Assembly (NCBI GenBank): GCA_951799425.1
Contig: OX637397.1
Span: 14,344,064-14,408,063, forward strand
DNA: 64,000 nucleotides
Direction of reading: 5' to 3'
DNA from: Ilex aquifolium
Lineage: Eukaryota; Streptophyta; Magnoliopsida; Aquifoliales; Aquifoliaceae
Shown: piece after piece, positions 20,881 through 31,378 of the stretch
Layout of the letters: every line of letters begins with the position of its first letter
Numbering within the stretch: position 1 is the stretch's first letter
Notes under the pieces: model-generated
Databases searched by the model: none
The model's input: the letters and a program-made list of their open reading frames with translations, nothing else
Told to the model about the DNA's origin: nothing
Position numbers and translations under genes: made by a program

Positions 20881-22410
20881 ACTTTTTAATTGACAGTGGA
20901 CCTCATCTAGCATTGAAACGTGTCGTTAAGTTTGGATCGAGATGTCCAGTGTTTGATATAGTTTGATAAGTTTGGATCTAGTTGTATAACCCTAGACTTG
21001 AACCTGAGTTTCAATTCAACTTCTGTAGCTCGAGTTCCAAGATTAAATTTAAGCCTGAGCAATACTCAAAAATGATGGAAAGGTATGATTCGAGATGAAC
21101 TTGGGTTGATGGTTGGTCTCCCAATCATGTCGGGTGAGGCGGATTTGTGTCAGACTTTAGCGGGTTTATGTCAAAAAGTACTCCACTCATATCCGATTCG
21201 TTTATTAATTAGTATACAATGAATCATGTCATATCGAATTCATGTCGTATATAAACCGTGTATGACTGGTATATAAATTGACTTCACTCATATTCGATTT
21301 GTTTATTAATCGTCTCGTGTCGAGTTCACTCGATTACGAAAAGGGTGGTTTAAAGAAGACTTAAACCCTCTAATTTCATATCGTGTACATGTTATGTTAA
21401 CGAATTGTATCATATTTTGACACCTTTAATTATGTGTTTTACAAATTGGATTGAACTCAAATTGAATTCTCATGTATGTTTTTCTCATTCGAAAAACGCA
21501 AAGTTGCAATTAGGGGGCCCATGGAATTGACTTCATGAGAGCTCCCCCTTGAACAACAATATTTATTCCAATGTGATTATTATTTAAAGGTAGTCCTTCT
21601 GATTGTGTTTGTACTTGAAAAATTATGATATTCTCAAATAGCTCTATCGTAAGATATTAGGGCAAGGAGCTCTTTGATCAAGTTATTCCTTAGAGATCCT
21701 CTTTTTCGTACATATTGTCAGTTGAAAGAAATTCAAAGAGAAATGATCACATTATTTTTTAGTCAAAATTTTCAAATAATACAACTGTGAAATCATTTAC
21801 GAATTTTCTTATTTTATGACATGATGAAAATTCAAAAATTCTAAAGTACAAACGTACACGTACGTGTTTTACGGAATATTTCGACTCAGTGGTTTGAAAG
21901 AGAATGAGGAATATTTTCCAGCCATTAGTATGACCTAATAATCTATAGAAAAGTAGATCATAGAGAAGATGAAGGAAAAGAGAATCTGAGAGCATGTCCA
22001 AATAAACCCAACAACAACAGTGTGATGGGGAAGGAATTAGTCAATGTGGAAAAACTTCTGAAAAAAAGCCACTCTCCTGTAGTCTTTCTCCTTCATCTTC
22101 TCCAATATCAATAGAAATAGAAACATAAAATCACTACAACATAAAAAATTATAAGATAAAGCAACATATTTGTTGTTTTGGAACACATTTTTATCTTTTT
22201 GTGAAATCAGAAAACTTTTAATCCTTCGGGTGTAAATTGGGAATATGAATATTTGTAAGGTACAAAGTGTCATTCACACTATATTTTACCTCCTACATCT
22301 AGGGCAGAAGGCCATCTACGTTCTACGATCAGGGAAAAAAGTTTAACATTCCTTGGTTTTTTTTTTGGCTTTCTACAGTCATGTACAATTTTGTTTCACT
22401 TGGAAAAATA
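20881..22410. other. Non-coding spacer with worn hAT-MITE-like piece
   Basis: 21100-21440 contains words such as ATGTCGGGTGAGGCGGATTT, TCGTGTCGAGTTCACTCG and TTTTGACACC, resembling the hAT-type MITE at 45234-45796 in decayed form. The remaining sequence is AT-rich and shows no coding or RNA gene. Confidence 0.35.
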
Positions 22411-22990
22411 TTGATGGCCAAATTACACTTTACATCTCAAACTATTGCCCTAGTTTCATTTTAAACCTTCTAGTCTCAATTTTTTTTTTCATATGCCCTT
22501 CAACAATCTTAGTACTTAGCTTTCAGAAGGAAAATGATCACATGTTGGGCAAAGGGAACAACTAACATCATTGAGTGCACAATGTGAAAAACAATTACTA
22601 TAGTTAAGGAGGCATTCTGTCAAGCATGTGGCCACTTTTCATCCAAAATCTAACGGTCATTTAAGTTTTGGACAATGTGAACCTTCAACAATGTGAAAAC
22701 AATTACTATAGTTGAGGAGGCATTGTGTCCAGATTGTAGCAATTTTCATCTAATATCTAATAGTCATTTCGAGTCTTGGACAATATGAAACTAATAATAT
22801 AATTGGTTGAAACTACGACAATGACCGGAGGGAAAAATATAATGAACACATACTTTCAAGTCTAGTTTAGTTAGGTAGACTTCCATTTGTTTTCTTATCT
22901 ACCATTTGGTAATACTCTAGTACTAACTCTTTTTTTAGCCAAAAAAAAAAACTTAGTTTATTTTCTTAGCTAAAATTGGGCAATACTTTA
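22410..22990 (+). repeat. Dispersed repeat R1, copy A
   Basis: Starts near GGCCAAATTACACTTTACAT. It contains CAATGTGAAAA, ATAGTTAAGGAGGCATT, CACTTTTCATCCAAAATCTA and TTAGTTAGGTAGAC in fixed order. A central segment of about 110 bases is duplicated in tandem (22574-22673 and 22687-22790). Copies B, C and D are at 24226-24480, 24805-25045 and 53850-54259. No coding; class unknown. Confidence 0.65.
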
Positions 22991-23349
22991 TCAGTAACTC
23001 CTTTTTAGCAATATATATATATATATACACTACTACTACTACATATAACTAAACTTGGAACAAGGGGACTATTCTAGATACTCATTAATTAGGTAGGAAG
23101 TGTTGATATGATTTCACTCTTTCCCAGTCAAAAAGTGTGTCACCGACCATCAAAGTGGTAACTTGAATAGAGAAATACTTAGATTTGGTGGCCCCTGCCA
23201 GAACAAAGTTGCATGGCATGTGACCCTAAAGAGTTCAAGGAATTGAGACCAAACCATAAATGCTACAGAAAAATAATTGATTTCAAACATAAAGGTACAA
23301 GATGCAGGAGGAATTTCTACACGCTTTAGCTTTGATTGCACATAAAAGC

Positions 23350-23780
23350 TATATTATTGGACAGTAAGACTATACCATAGTGGCTTTTTGTCAAATGCCT
23401 CTTAACTATTAAATTGATCCATACTAGACACATATGATTTCAACAAGAATATGGGTATCGTACAGAAAAATAGTCGAGAAATTATTTTTAGGTGTAAATC
23501 TTTTTGTTTTTCTTTTTTTGTGACATTTCAACGATCCAATTTTAGCCATTAGTTTTGCACTTCCTCAACTTTGACAATAGAAATATGTATTTTTCTAAAA
23601 CTGTGGACATTTCTGTTGAAACATGTCGGAGATTAAATTTTGGGCCAATGTGAAACTAATTCAAGTAATTGAGGGGGGAAATGACATAAACTTAATAGTT
23701 AAGGGGGCAAAGTAAGACCCAAGTCATAGTTAAGAGGGTCAAAGCGTAATTTACCTTTTTTAACATATGCCATGAATTCT
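23350..23780. other. Inverted-repeat-like non-coding segment
   Basis: The start (CTCTTAACTATTAAATTGAT) and the end (TAGTTAAGAGGGTCAAAGCG) are partly inverted copies, typical of MITE families that carry such 'aactat' words. Too worn to assign. Confidence 0.3.
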
Positions 23781-23792
23781 AGTGTGTTGAAA

Positions 23793-24219
23793 TAAACTAC
23801 ACATATAGTTCTCAAACTATGACACTTGTATTAATTAAGTCCCTTAACTTTTTTTATATCATCTGAACCCCTTAACTTTATAATTGTGTCAATCGATCCC
23901 TTTTGCATGTCTCTGGTAGATTTTGTACAAATGATTAGAATAAACTACATATATGACCCTAAAATTATGACTTTATGTCAATTAAGTCCCTGAATTTTTT
24001 TTTGTGTCTATTAAGCATCTAAACTCTCTAATTGTGTCAATTGAGCCATTTTATTTTTTTGTGCCATATAGTTATATGAGTGGCACACTCAACGGAGGTA
24101 GATAGAATGGTTCAATTGATACAATTAGAGAGTTTATAGGCTCAATTGACACAAAAGAAAAAAAATTAGGGATTTAATTGGCACAAAGATTATAGTTTGA
24201 GGGCCATATGTTTAATTTA
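23793..24219. mobile_element. MITE with long inverted repeats plus an extra single arm
   Basis: 23939-24219 is a foldback of about 280 bases: the left arm (AATAAACTACATATATGACC...) and the right arm (...GGGCCATATGTTTAATTTA) match in inverted orientation over about 105 bases. 23793-23935 is a further left-arm copy of the same family in direct orientation, so two copies are joined or nested. No coding. Confidence 0.75.
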
Positions 24220-24225
24220 CTTTAC

Positions 24226-24480
24226 TCAAGGAAAAGACTAACATTGTTAAGTGGACAATGTGAAAACAAGTAATCATAGTTGAGGAGGCATTGTGTTAGA
24301 TATGTGTCCACTTTTCATTCAAAATCTAATAGTCATTTAGGTTTTGAATAATATGAAGCCAATTAATGTAATTGGTTGAAACTAGGATCATAGCTATAGG
24401 GAAAAATATCAATTTTTTTTTTTTTTTTTTGTTTAGTTGGATAGACCTTTACTCGCTTTCTTAGCTATCGATTCGTAACA
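24226..24480 (+). repeat. Dispersed repeat R1, copy B
   Basis: Same order of words as copy A, including GTTGAGGAGGCATTGTGTTA, CATTCAAAATCTAATAGTCA and GTTTAGTTGGATAGACC. The left part of R1 is missing. Diverged from copy A by many substitutions. Confidence 0.6.
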
Positions 24481-24639
24481 CTTGTTCATGTAACTTTGTT
24501 AATCGAAAGAAATACTTTTGCTGACTTAGGCACGAATAAGCATAGCATCATGAAATTAATTGATGTAAATGAAACTATAAAATGGAAATCAAACAATCAA
24601 TAATACCTTGTAAAGTACACAACCATGCATGAAGGACAC

Positions 24640-24800
24640 CATATTTTGGGGCGTTGGCAAGTGAAAAGTGTAGATACACTTACAAAAGACTAACAAAAGC
24701 AATTTGCATTTTAAAGGAAGTATAAACCTTGAGCCAGTATTTCCCACCATAATACAATGTCACTTGAGCTAGGTAACAAAATACAAATGTATAAAATCAG
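24640..24800 (-). mobile_element. LINE 3' UTR remnant
   Basis: GGAAGTATAAACCTTGAGCC followed by AGTATTTCCC (24716-24746) matches the hairpin segment of the LINE 2 3' UTR at 46893-46921. The stem keeps pairing through one G-T pair. No coding part is attached. Confidence 0.5.
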
Positions 24801-24804
24801 TATG

Positions 24805-25045
24805 CATTCTCATTGAGTGCACAATGTAAAAATTGCTGTAGTTGTTGAGGCATTATGCTAGACATGCGTCCATTTTTCATCCAAAATCTCAACTAAGTTT
24901 TGAACAATGTGAAACGAATTAATCCAATTGGTTGAAAATAGGACAATAGTTTGGGAGAAAAATATAACCATCCCATTATTTTTTTATTTTAGTTAGGTAT
25001 TCCTCTATTCACTATCTTAGCAGTCGTTTGATAATACTTTTTTTT
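24805..25045 (+). repeat. Dispersed repeat R1, copy C
   Basis: Begins CATTGAGTGCACAATGTAAA, as in copy A near 22570, and runs to TTAGTTAGGTATTCCTC and a CTATCTTAGCAGTCGTTTG end. Part of the middle is deleted. Confidence 0.6.
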
Positions 25046-26023
25046 TAAGTAATTCTTTCTAAACAAACAAATAATTTCATCAGAATGTATATTTTGTTAT
25101 AATTGAGCAAAAATGATCTACATATATTCTAGTATATAATAACTCCCTATTCAAAATAATAATAATAATAATAATAACGTTCTATTGTTTATATATTTTG
25201 GTAACACACTATTATGGACATTGAAAAATCTAAAAATGTTGTATATCAAAGGCCACTCATGCGTTTTAGTACCATACCGAAATTTATAAATTAAATAAGG
25301 GTTGGTAGATCTCATTTGACATTAAGTTATAGCTCAAAAATACTAATATCTATAGTCTGGATAAGATGATGATAGGTTAGAGTGACATGTTTATTGAATT
25401 ATTTCTCACCCTATAAATAGGATTGAATCCTATGTAAACAATGACCACTAATAATATATCTAAATAGTTAGATTTATTTCTTGTATGTGAGAAGTTCTTT
25501 GTGTTGGGATAGTTGGTCTTCTACCTTGTGAGAAGTTCTTTGGGCTCAATTGTAAACGGGGTATATTTTTGTATTTGAGGCCTTTTCGGTTAATAAAAAA
25601 TTTTATTTATCAAAAAAAATAAAATAATACATCTATGTAGCCTATTGGGCATTAGGTTCATGTACATAAGCGTATTGTGTCGAACAACGTATATAATTTG
25701 TGTTCCTTTTCATTAAATTTTGTAATCTTCAATCTTTCTCTGGTTCTAACTTTTTCAGACACTCAACTTATAAAAACACAACAATAATTAAAATTTTTCT
25801 AATCTTCTGCTACTTTGATTCAATTGTACAAAATTCATCCCAAAATTTTTTTCCTCCCCAAAAAACATCAGCTTTCTCTGCATGACCCCCAATGTCAGAC
25901 AACCAAATTAACACACTTCTTAATGTCAAACAATCTCATCAATCCACATATACCTGTTATTTCATAATCCCTATTAGAGGCCAACCTAACTTAATCTAGT
26001 ATTAATTATTTCTAATTTATATA
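25046..26023. other. AT-rich spacer with (AAT)n and a TATA-like segment
   Basis: (AAT)n lies at 25157-25178. CCCTATAAATAGG at about 25409-25421 sits in a context resembling 61908-61945 (CATCCTATAAATAGGG, followed in both by AATGTAA or ATGTAAAC words), so both may be decayed LTR or TRIM promoter regions. No coding. Confidence 0.35.
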
Positions 26024-26135
26024 TATTTTTTTGTTACATGGTGTTCAAGCTTATGTCGAATACTCCCTCAAACTCGGAGACTGACTATCGTAATTTAAGT
26101 TGATTTAGAGCATGTTCCCGTAGGGACAAGGGTGA
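26024..26135 (-). mobile_element. SINE-like fragment
   Basis: A T-run followed by TACTCCCTCAAACTCGG, TAATTTAAGTTGATTTAGAG and GGACAAGGGTGAC is homologous to the longer copy at 33092-33290. On the minus strand the T-run would be the A-tail. Only the tail half is present. Confidence 0.4.
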
Positions 26136-26298
26136 CTATATATTTGAAGGGACAAATATATATTTGGAGGGACAAAGCACCGAATTTCTTATTACTTTCC
26201 TCCATAGTAACGTAAGTATCCAATAAATTCAATTAAAAAAAAAAAAATCAGCAGCAGCCACTAGTGTGAAAGCTGAGCATAAAGATTTAAAGAGCTTA

Positions 26299-27006
26299 TG
26301 GCATGTTTGGTTCGGGTATGAAGAAAGGATGAGACTGAATAATTGGTTTTCATCTAATCCATAAAAATGATATTCACATAAGTATTATTTGATTATATCT
26401 TTTGTGTAAAAAGTTTGAATCAGGGTTGAGATAAGGTATAAATATATAATTATAATATTAAATTAATGTTTGGATTATGTAATAGTGTATGATATTAAAT
26501 TAAAAATAACAAAACACATATTGAGGCCAAAAGTTTGCATAATGTATAATATTTATATGAATGTGTGGATCTAGGTTTGTAAAGGTAATACAGTCATTGT
26601 GTTTTTAGTACTAAGCTTGTTAAAAATAAGAGTAATGTTATTGAGGCTTAAAAAAATTGACATAATTTTCTGACATAATAATATGTTAAGTGATAGAGTC
26701 CCAATAAAAAAAATTCAAAAGTTACAATCATAACAACGTGATTGGAACATGTCATTGCCACTTTTTTAGGTCAGTAAATTAAACCAAGTTTTTAGATTTC
26801 AATAGCTTTACTCTAAAAATAATATCACTTATCACATAATTTTCATTAATACCTAAAATTAGGTGTTAAATGACAAAAGTGAAACGGATTGGAATTAATG
26901 AAACATTATTATTGAATCACTATAACCCAATCTAAATTTGATATTACTTCATGACCGAATTAAATTAATCTAATCAAAAATCTTAATACCTAAACCAAAC
27001 ATGTCC
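26299..27006. mobile_element. PIF/Harbinger-like non-autonomous element
   Basis: The left end TGGCATGTTTGGTTCGGGTA and the right end, read inverted, GGACATGTTTGGTTTAGGTA match over about 20 bases. TTA flanks both sides (26296-26298 and 27007-27009), the target duplication typical of PIF/Harbinger and Tourist-type elements. 708 bases, no ORF of note. Confidence 0.6.
26630..26818. mobile_element. MITE-like element nested in the PIF/Harbinger-like element
   Basis: AGAGTAATGTTATTGAGG at the left and CAATAGCTTTACTCT at the right are imperfect inverted copies, with ACATAATTTTCTGACATAA inside. The same end type is seen at 20640-20880. Confidence 0.4.
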
Positions 27007-27009
27007 TTA

Positions 27010-27250
27010 TAAGTCTATATATATATATAATAAAGTAGCTTACAATTCAAATTTCAAAAGATAAACAAAATGACTTTTGCTTTTCGCGATTCAGATTGCT
27101 TTAAATTTTATCTTAAAGTTAATCTAACGGTTAATACTAACACCCTAAATTTAATAGGAAAAATAAGCCCTAAGGGTGTGTTTGGAGTGACTTTTTAAAA
27201 AATACTTATAGAAATTATTTATCATAAGTACTTTAAAAAAAAAATAGTGT
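27010..27250. other. AT-rich spacer
   Basis: Contains AATGACTTTTGCTTTTCGCG, related to 17142-17165, and GGGTGTGTTTGGAGTGAC, a word often found at transposon ends. No partner end was found. No coding. Confidence 0.3.
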
Positions 27251-27254
27251 TTGA

Positions 27255-27540
27255 AACCGCCCCACCACTACCTCTACCACCACCACCGCCGCCACCACCA
27301 CCACCACCACCATCATTGCTGTTGCCACTGCCGCCGCCGCCACCACCACCACTATCGTCATCGCCACCACCACCACTGCCACCATTGCCGCCATCACCAA
27401 CACCACCACCATCGTCGCTGTCGTCGCCACCACCGTCGTCGCCGTCATTGCCGCCACCACCACCGCCGCCGCCACCTCCACCACGGTCATTGCCACCCAC
27501 CACAACCATCGCCGTCTCCTACCACCACCATCTCTCACCC
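27255..27540. repeat. CCN (CCA/CCG/TCA/TCG) trinucleotide array
   Basis: Almost 290 bases of imperfect CCA, CCG, CAT and CGT triplets. Because triplets keep phase, several frames on both strands stay open and would give poly-Pro, poly-His, Gly-rich or Ala/Val-rich chains. There is no start context, splice site or conserved domain, so I treat it as a repeat and not as a gene. Confidence 0.85.
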
Positions 27541-27724
27541 CCACTACAATCGATGCTTAAATTCATTTATCTCTCTTCTATGTTTGTGATTTGATTTTGG
27601 ATATGAATACAAATATGTTTATTATTTATTATTTTTTATTACTCTGTGCCTTCAGATACATGTAATAACTAGTATATATATATACCACCATCCCTCGAAC
27701 ACTGGTGATAAGATCCTCCTTTTT

Positions 27725-27978
27725 TTTTTGGATAAATTGTATATGCGGCCTTGAATATGCACCTACTCTTTCTTTAGTCCCTTAACTTCTAATTATATGA
27801 TTTTAGTCCCTAAAGTTAATTTAAAACATATTTGTATTTGGAAAAAATTGATCAAAAGACAATTTTAAATAGATTAAAAATTTTAAGAACTACAACCATA
27901 AAATTAGAAAATTGAGAGACAAAAGCGAAATTGAACACATACTTCAGAGACTAACAAAAGGTATAAATTTACCCTGGT
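27725..27978. mobile_element. MITE-like inverted repeat element
   Basis: The left part (GGATAAATTGTATATGCGG, TTTCTTTAGTCCCTTAACTT) and the right part (GAGACTAACAAAAGG, TATAAATTTACC) are diverged inverted copies about 250 bases apart. No coding. Confidence 0.4.
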
Positions 27979-28143
27979 TATTATTTATTTATTTTTCTTT
28001 AAATGTCATGCCATGATAACTCCTTAAAAATAAGAAAAAAGTCGGGTGTCCTTACCCATGCAGCACTGTCACCGTCAGTTACCATCTCCAACGGAGTCAA
28101 GTTTTTATTGTTCAAGGCATTCTTATCCGTCCTAAAATGATAT

Positions 28144-28520
28144 TGTTGGCCTCGGCAGAGGTGTAACAAGTCTCCCTAAAATTCGATTGAGGGTTTAACC
28201 AATCTAATATGTGAGCACTTGTTGTTGAGCTAGTTAAAAGAAAGAAATTATGACTTCACTAACAGCTATGGGTTTTGGTGTAATGGTAAATGCTTTGGTC
28301 CAACAATTGGTATCACAGCGAGGAGACACAAGTTTGAGTCCGAGGATAGGTGCTAAGGGGGAGATTGTTGGTCTAGGTAGAGGTGCAATAAGTCTTCCTA
28401 AAATTCGATGAAGGGTTTAATCAACCCGGCCTATGGACGCTTGTTGCTGAGTTAATTAAAAAGAAAAGTATGCCTTCATTAACACCTACAGGTTTTATGC
28501 AATGATAAGCGTTTTGATTG
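28144..28520 (+). mobile_element. TRIM (miniature LTR retrotransposon)
   Basis: A left repeat (28144-28305) starts TGTTGG and ends CCAACA. It is followed at 28308 by TGGTATCACAGC, one mismatch from the initiator tRNA-Met primer site. After only about 60 bases, CTAAGGGGGAGA (28353-28364) forms a polypurine tract, and at 28366 a second repeat begins TGTTGG and aligns with the first over about 150 bases. The right repeat has lost a clear end. No coding. The organisation fits a TRIM with an extremely short internal region. No target duplication was found. Confidence 0.7.
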
Positions 28521-28524
28521 GCTG

Positions 28525-30160
28525 AAGACTTGCTTTGAGAGTTGTGTTTTTCATGCGCCCCTTTGACAATGTCTTTGTTCAAGTCTTACATAGCAGACGA
28601 ATCAGGAGTGAATTCTTCCCTCCCTTTGGTGTTGCAAGCACCAAGGCATTGGGTTGTCTTTAAAGGTGTGGGCTGCATTAATGCAACACCCTTTTTCTCT
28701 ACTAGTGTTCCAGCAATAAATTGGTCCACAAAGGGCAAGAATAGAGGTAGAATAGAAAGTGAAGAGTGGAGAAATCAGCTGAACAGGGATAAATACAATC
28801 ACTAAGCAAATCAAATCGCAAGGATTTGGGTAGATTTATGAAGGGCTCAGAAGGGGTGAACAAATGGGTGTAGGGAAAGTGGATAGGGCAAAATAGAAGG
28901 AAAATGAAAGCAGAACAGAGGAAAAAGAAAGTGGGAGTAAAGATGGCTGGAAGGAAAAGCGCAAATATCGTCGATCGGAATGGAAATGGACGAGATCTAG
29001 GGCTCATGGAGGTCATAGGGAAAGAAAATCGCCATTTCTTCTCTACACTAAGTTGGAAACCAGTCCATTGAAGTTAATAAATCAAAAAAGAAAAAATATA
29101 TATATAAAAAAACCCGTCAATAAGAAGTTGACTTGAGCGTTGGAGATCCTTAACTATGTTTGACCTATTGCTCACAAAATTTGACTTGAGAGTCGAAGAA
29201 CCTTAGGTTAACATTACACCAATGTCTCTTTAACTCCAAAGCTATATTGTTTTCTATTTTTTCAAATCTCAAGATTCTCGACCCAATGACCCGTTTTTTA
29301 CATTTAATTTTATTAGAAATTGATATAATGATAGTCATGCTCTCCTATGCACTGTTACGCCAGTACACAAGTGAATTTTTTGCGTTAACATAACTGACTA
29401 ATCTTAAATTCTAATTCACAATCTTATGATTTTTCACCGTCCATCGCTATCTTAATGGTACCTTTTAGGCTGAAATTGAAGTTTAAATGGTAGACATATA
29501 TTATCATTGTTGGTAAGATTTCATTCAACAACACATATAAAACCTCAAGATTCCATTAATTGCCACCATACATGAGAAAGAGAGGTGTTCATCATAATCT
29601 TTTTGGCCTTAATAAATGTTTTCTTGTCGGGCATTGTCGCTGTTTTTTTTTTGAAGATTTTGCAGTTGTTTTATTTCTTTCTGGGTTGACTTGAGCTTAA
29701 TCATATCAATGGAGTTTTTCCTCAGGATTATTGCCAAGATTTTATTCAAGTATGGATGGCCCAAGCTGATCTCTGGTTTCCATGGTTTCTTAAAAAAAAA
29801 CTGATCTGTGGACAACTGTAGAACCAGTGGCTATATATTCCTACAAAAATGGTGTAGCTGATCTTTAATTATAAAATAATTAGGGGTAACTCGTGTCTAA
29901 AGACACGATGCAATGTAAATAATTTTGAGAGGGATGTTATTAGCCGTTGGATGAGTCAATTTGAGACCGTCGAATGAGTTTATTGAAGCATATCCTGTTT
30001 TATATCATAGATTGTTGAATCTTTCAATTTATTTTGAATGGTGAGAATCTTTCTACGTCAATGTATCTTGAATTTAAATAACTACTCTATATTTTTAAAA
30101 TTTCTAGATACGTTAAATTTGGTTAAGTGGATGGGTCTTTATATCACTTAAAAAAACTTA
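28525..30160. other. Non-coding spacer
   Basis: ORFs at 28542-28805 (+), 28702-29016 (-, with a hydrophobic stretch) and 29609-29815 (-) have no recognisable domain and no supporting neighbours. 29345-29455 is an inverted relative of 44862-44950. The rest is AT-rich. Confidence 0.35.
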
Positions 30161-30180
30161 TTTTTTTTTTTTAGTCAAAG

Positions 30181-30197
30181 CCACCCAGTGTGGGTGG
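30181..30197 (-). repeat. Hairpin near the 3' end of the RNase H LINE
   Basis: CCACCCA and TGGGTGG form a perfect 7-bp stem around a 3-base loop, shortly before the poly(A) tail on the minus strand. It resembles the two hairpins at 31287-31303 and 31326-31340. Confidence 0.6.
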
Positions 30198-30225
30198 GGG
30201 GTTTGGCAGGACTCCTACCTATATA

Positions 30226-31199
30226 TCTATACTACTAATAAAAATACATTAAGATGAAAAACTATTAAATCTCTATTTTACCCTTATAAAGAAATGTAAA
30301 CACTACTCTATCATTTCACAATTAAATATCTAAATTACTATTATATTCTTATGTATTTAAATCTCTAACTTATATATAACATCCCTTTTAATTATCTGTA
30401 TAAATATCAGTTTCTATAAAAAAAAAATGATTGACTATATTACTCTTAAAAAATATATGCATCATTATATTTTCAATAAAGTGTTCAAAAAATCTTGAAA
30501 AACTCTATCAATTTAATATTACTCATCTCATATGCAAAATTAACATTATACCTACATATGTGTATTTTCTTTTTAATTGAAAAGTTTAACCCTTTTATTT
30601 CTAAGATAAAAAATAATCGTATGTATAATTTTTTTTTTAAATCAATTTATGTTACACAAATATAATTATTTAGTCGCATTAATTTTCTAAGTTGTACTAA
30701 GATTTTATATAAAAATAGATGTTATAGTGTATTTTTAAGTAAAACTTAATTTTTTTAGAATTTTAATATGCTTGAAAATATATATTATAGAGTAGTATAT
30801 TAAATCTTATTAGATTTGACTTAACTAATTCTTAACTACACTAAGATTCCAATGTGATTAGTATATTGACAATTACTTTTATTTTATTCAAGCAATTATA
30901 AGTAGAATCCTAATCAAATGAATTTCAAAAAAAATTAATTTCTCAAACATCACTAAAAAAATAATATCAATCACAAAATTCTGCAAAAATATAATTTTAA
31001 CTATTTTTTTTTATAGTTAGAATAAAGAATTTTGAGAACATACAAAGTTTTCATAATTTTATAATAGAATATGAGTAATAAAAAATCAAGTTTGATAAAT
31101 TTGAGATAATATTTAATTCATATACATATATATCTAATATATTTTATTAATTTTTATGTATGAAACTATTCACGTGCAACTCACGTGATGCATTGCTAG
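30226..31199 (+). mobile_element. Non-autonomous Helitron
   Basis: It starts TCTATACTACTAATAAAAAT, a typical plant Helitron 5' end, directly after an A, and ends CTAG directly before a T (31196-31199), so it sits between A and T as Helitrons do. Before the end lies a hairpin, TCACGTG (31170-31176) and CACGTGA (31182-31188) with a 5-base loop, seven bases upstream of CTAG. No Rep-helicase is present; 974 bases, very AT-rich. There is no target duplication, as expected. Confidence 0.85.
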
Positions 31200-31286
31200 T
31201 ATAATTAAAAGGAAAAAGGTACAAGGGAGGAGAACAAAGAGTCAAGCCTCCAGAAGTACATAGTGGGAGGATTAAAGCAAAAGTAA

Positions 31287-31340
31287 GGTGGTGACTCACC
31301 ACCAAAAACATGAAAAATAAGTAAAGTGGGGACTCCCCAC
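31287..31340 (-). repeat. Two related perfect hairpins in the LINE 3' UTR
   Basis: GGTGGTG-ACT-CACCACC (31287-31303) and GTGGGG-ACT-CCCCAC (31326-31340) lie in two copies of a segment of about 38 bases (AAGTAA... before each). The T-A pair of the first stem is a G-C pair in the second, so pairing is kept while sequence changed. Probably an RNA structure of the LINE transcript. Confidence 0.65.
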
Positions 31341-31378
31341 AGAACAAAATAACTGAAAACATAAATGAAAGTAAAAAC

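Noticed and set aside
27222..27594. Gly-rich, Pro-rich and His-rich ORFs overlapping on both strands
   Set aside because: All are the same CCN triplet array read in different frames.
28702..29016. 104-residue minus-strand ORF with a hydrophobic segment
   Set aside because: Could be a membrane peptide, but low-complexity, isolated and without conservation evidence.
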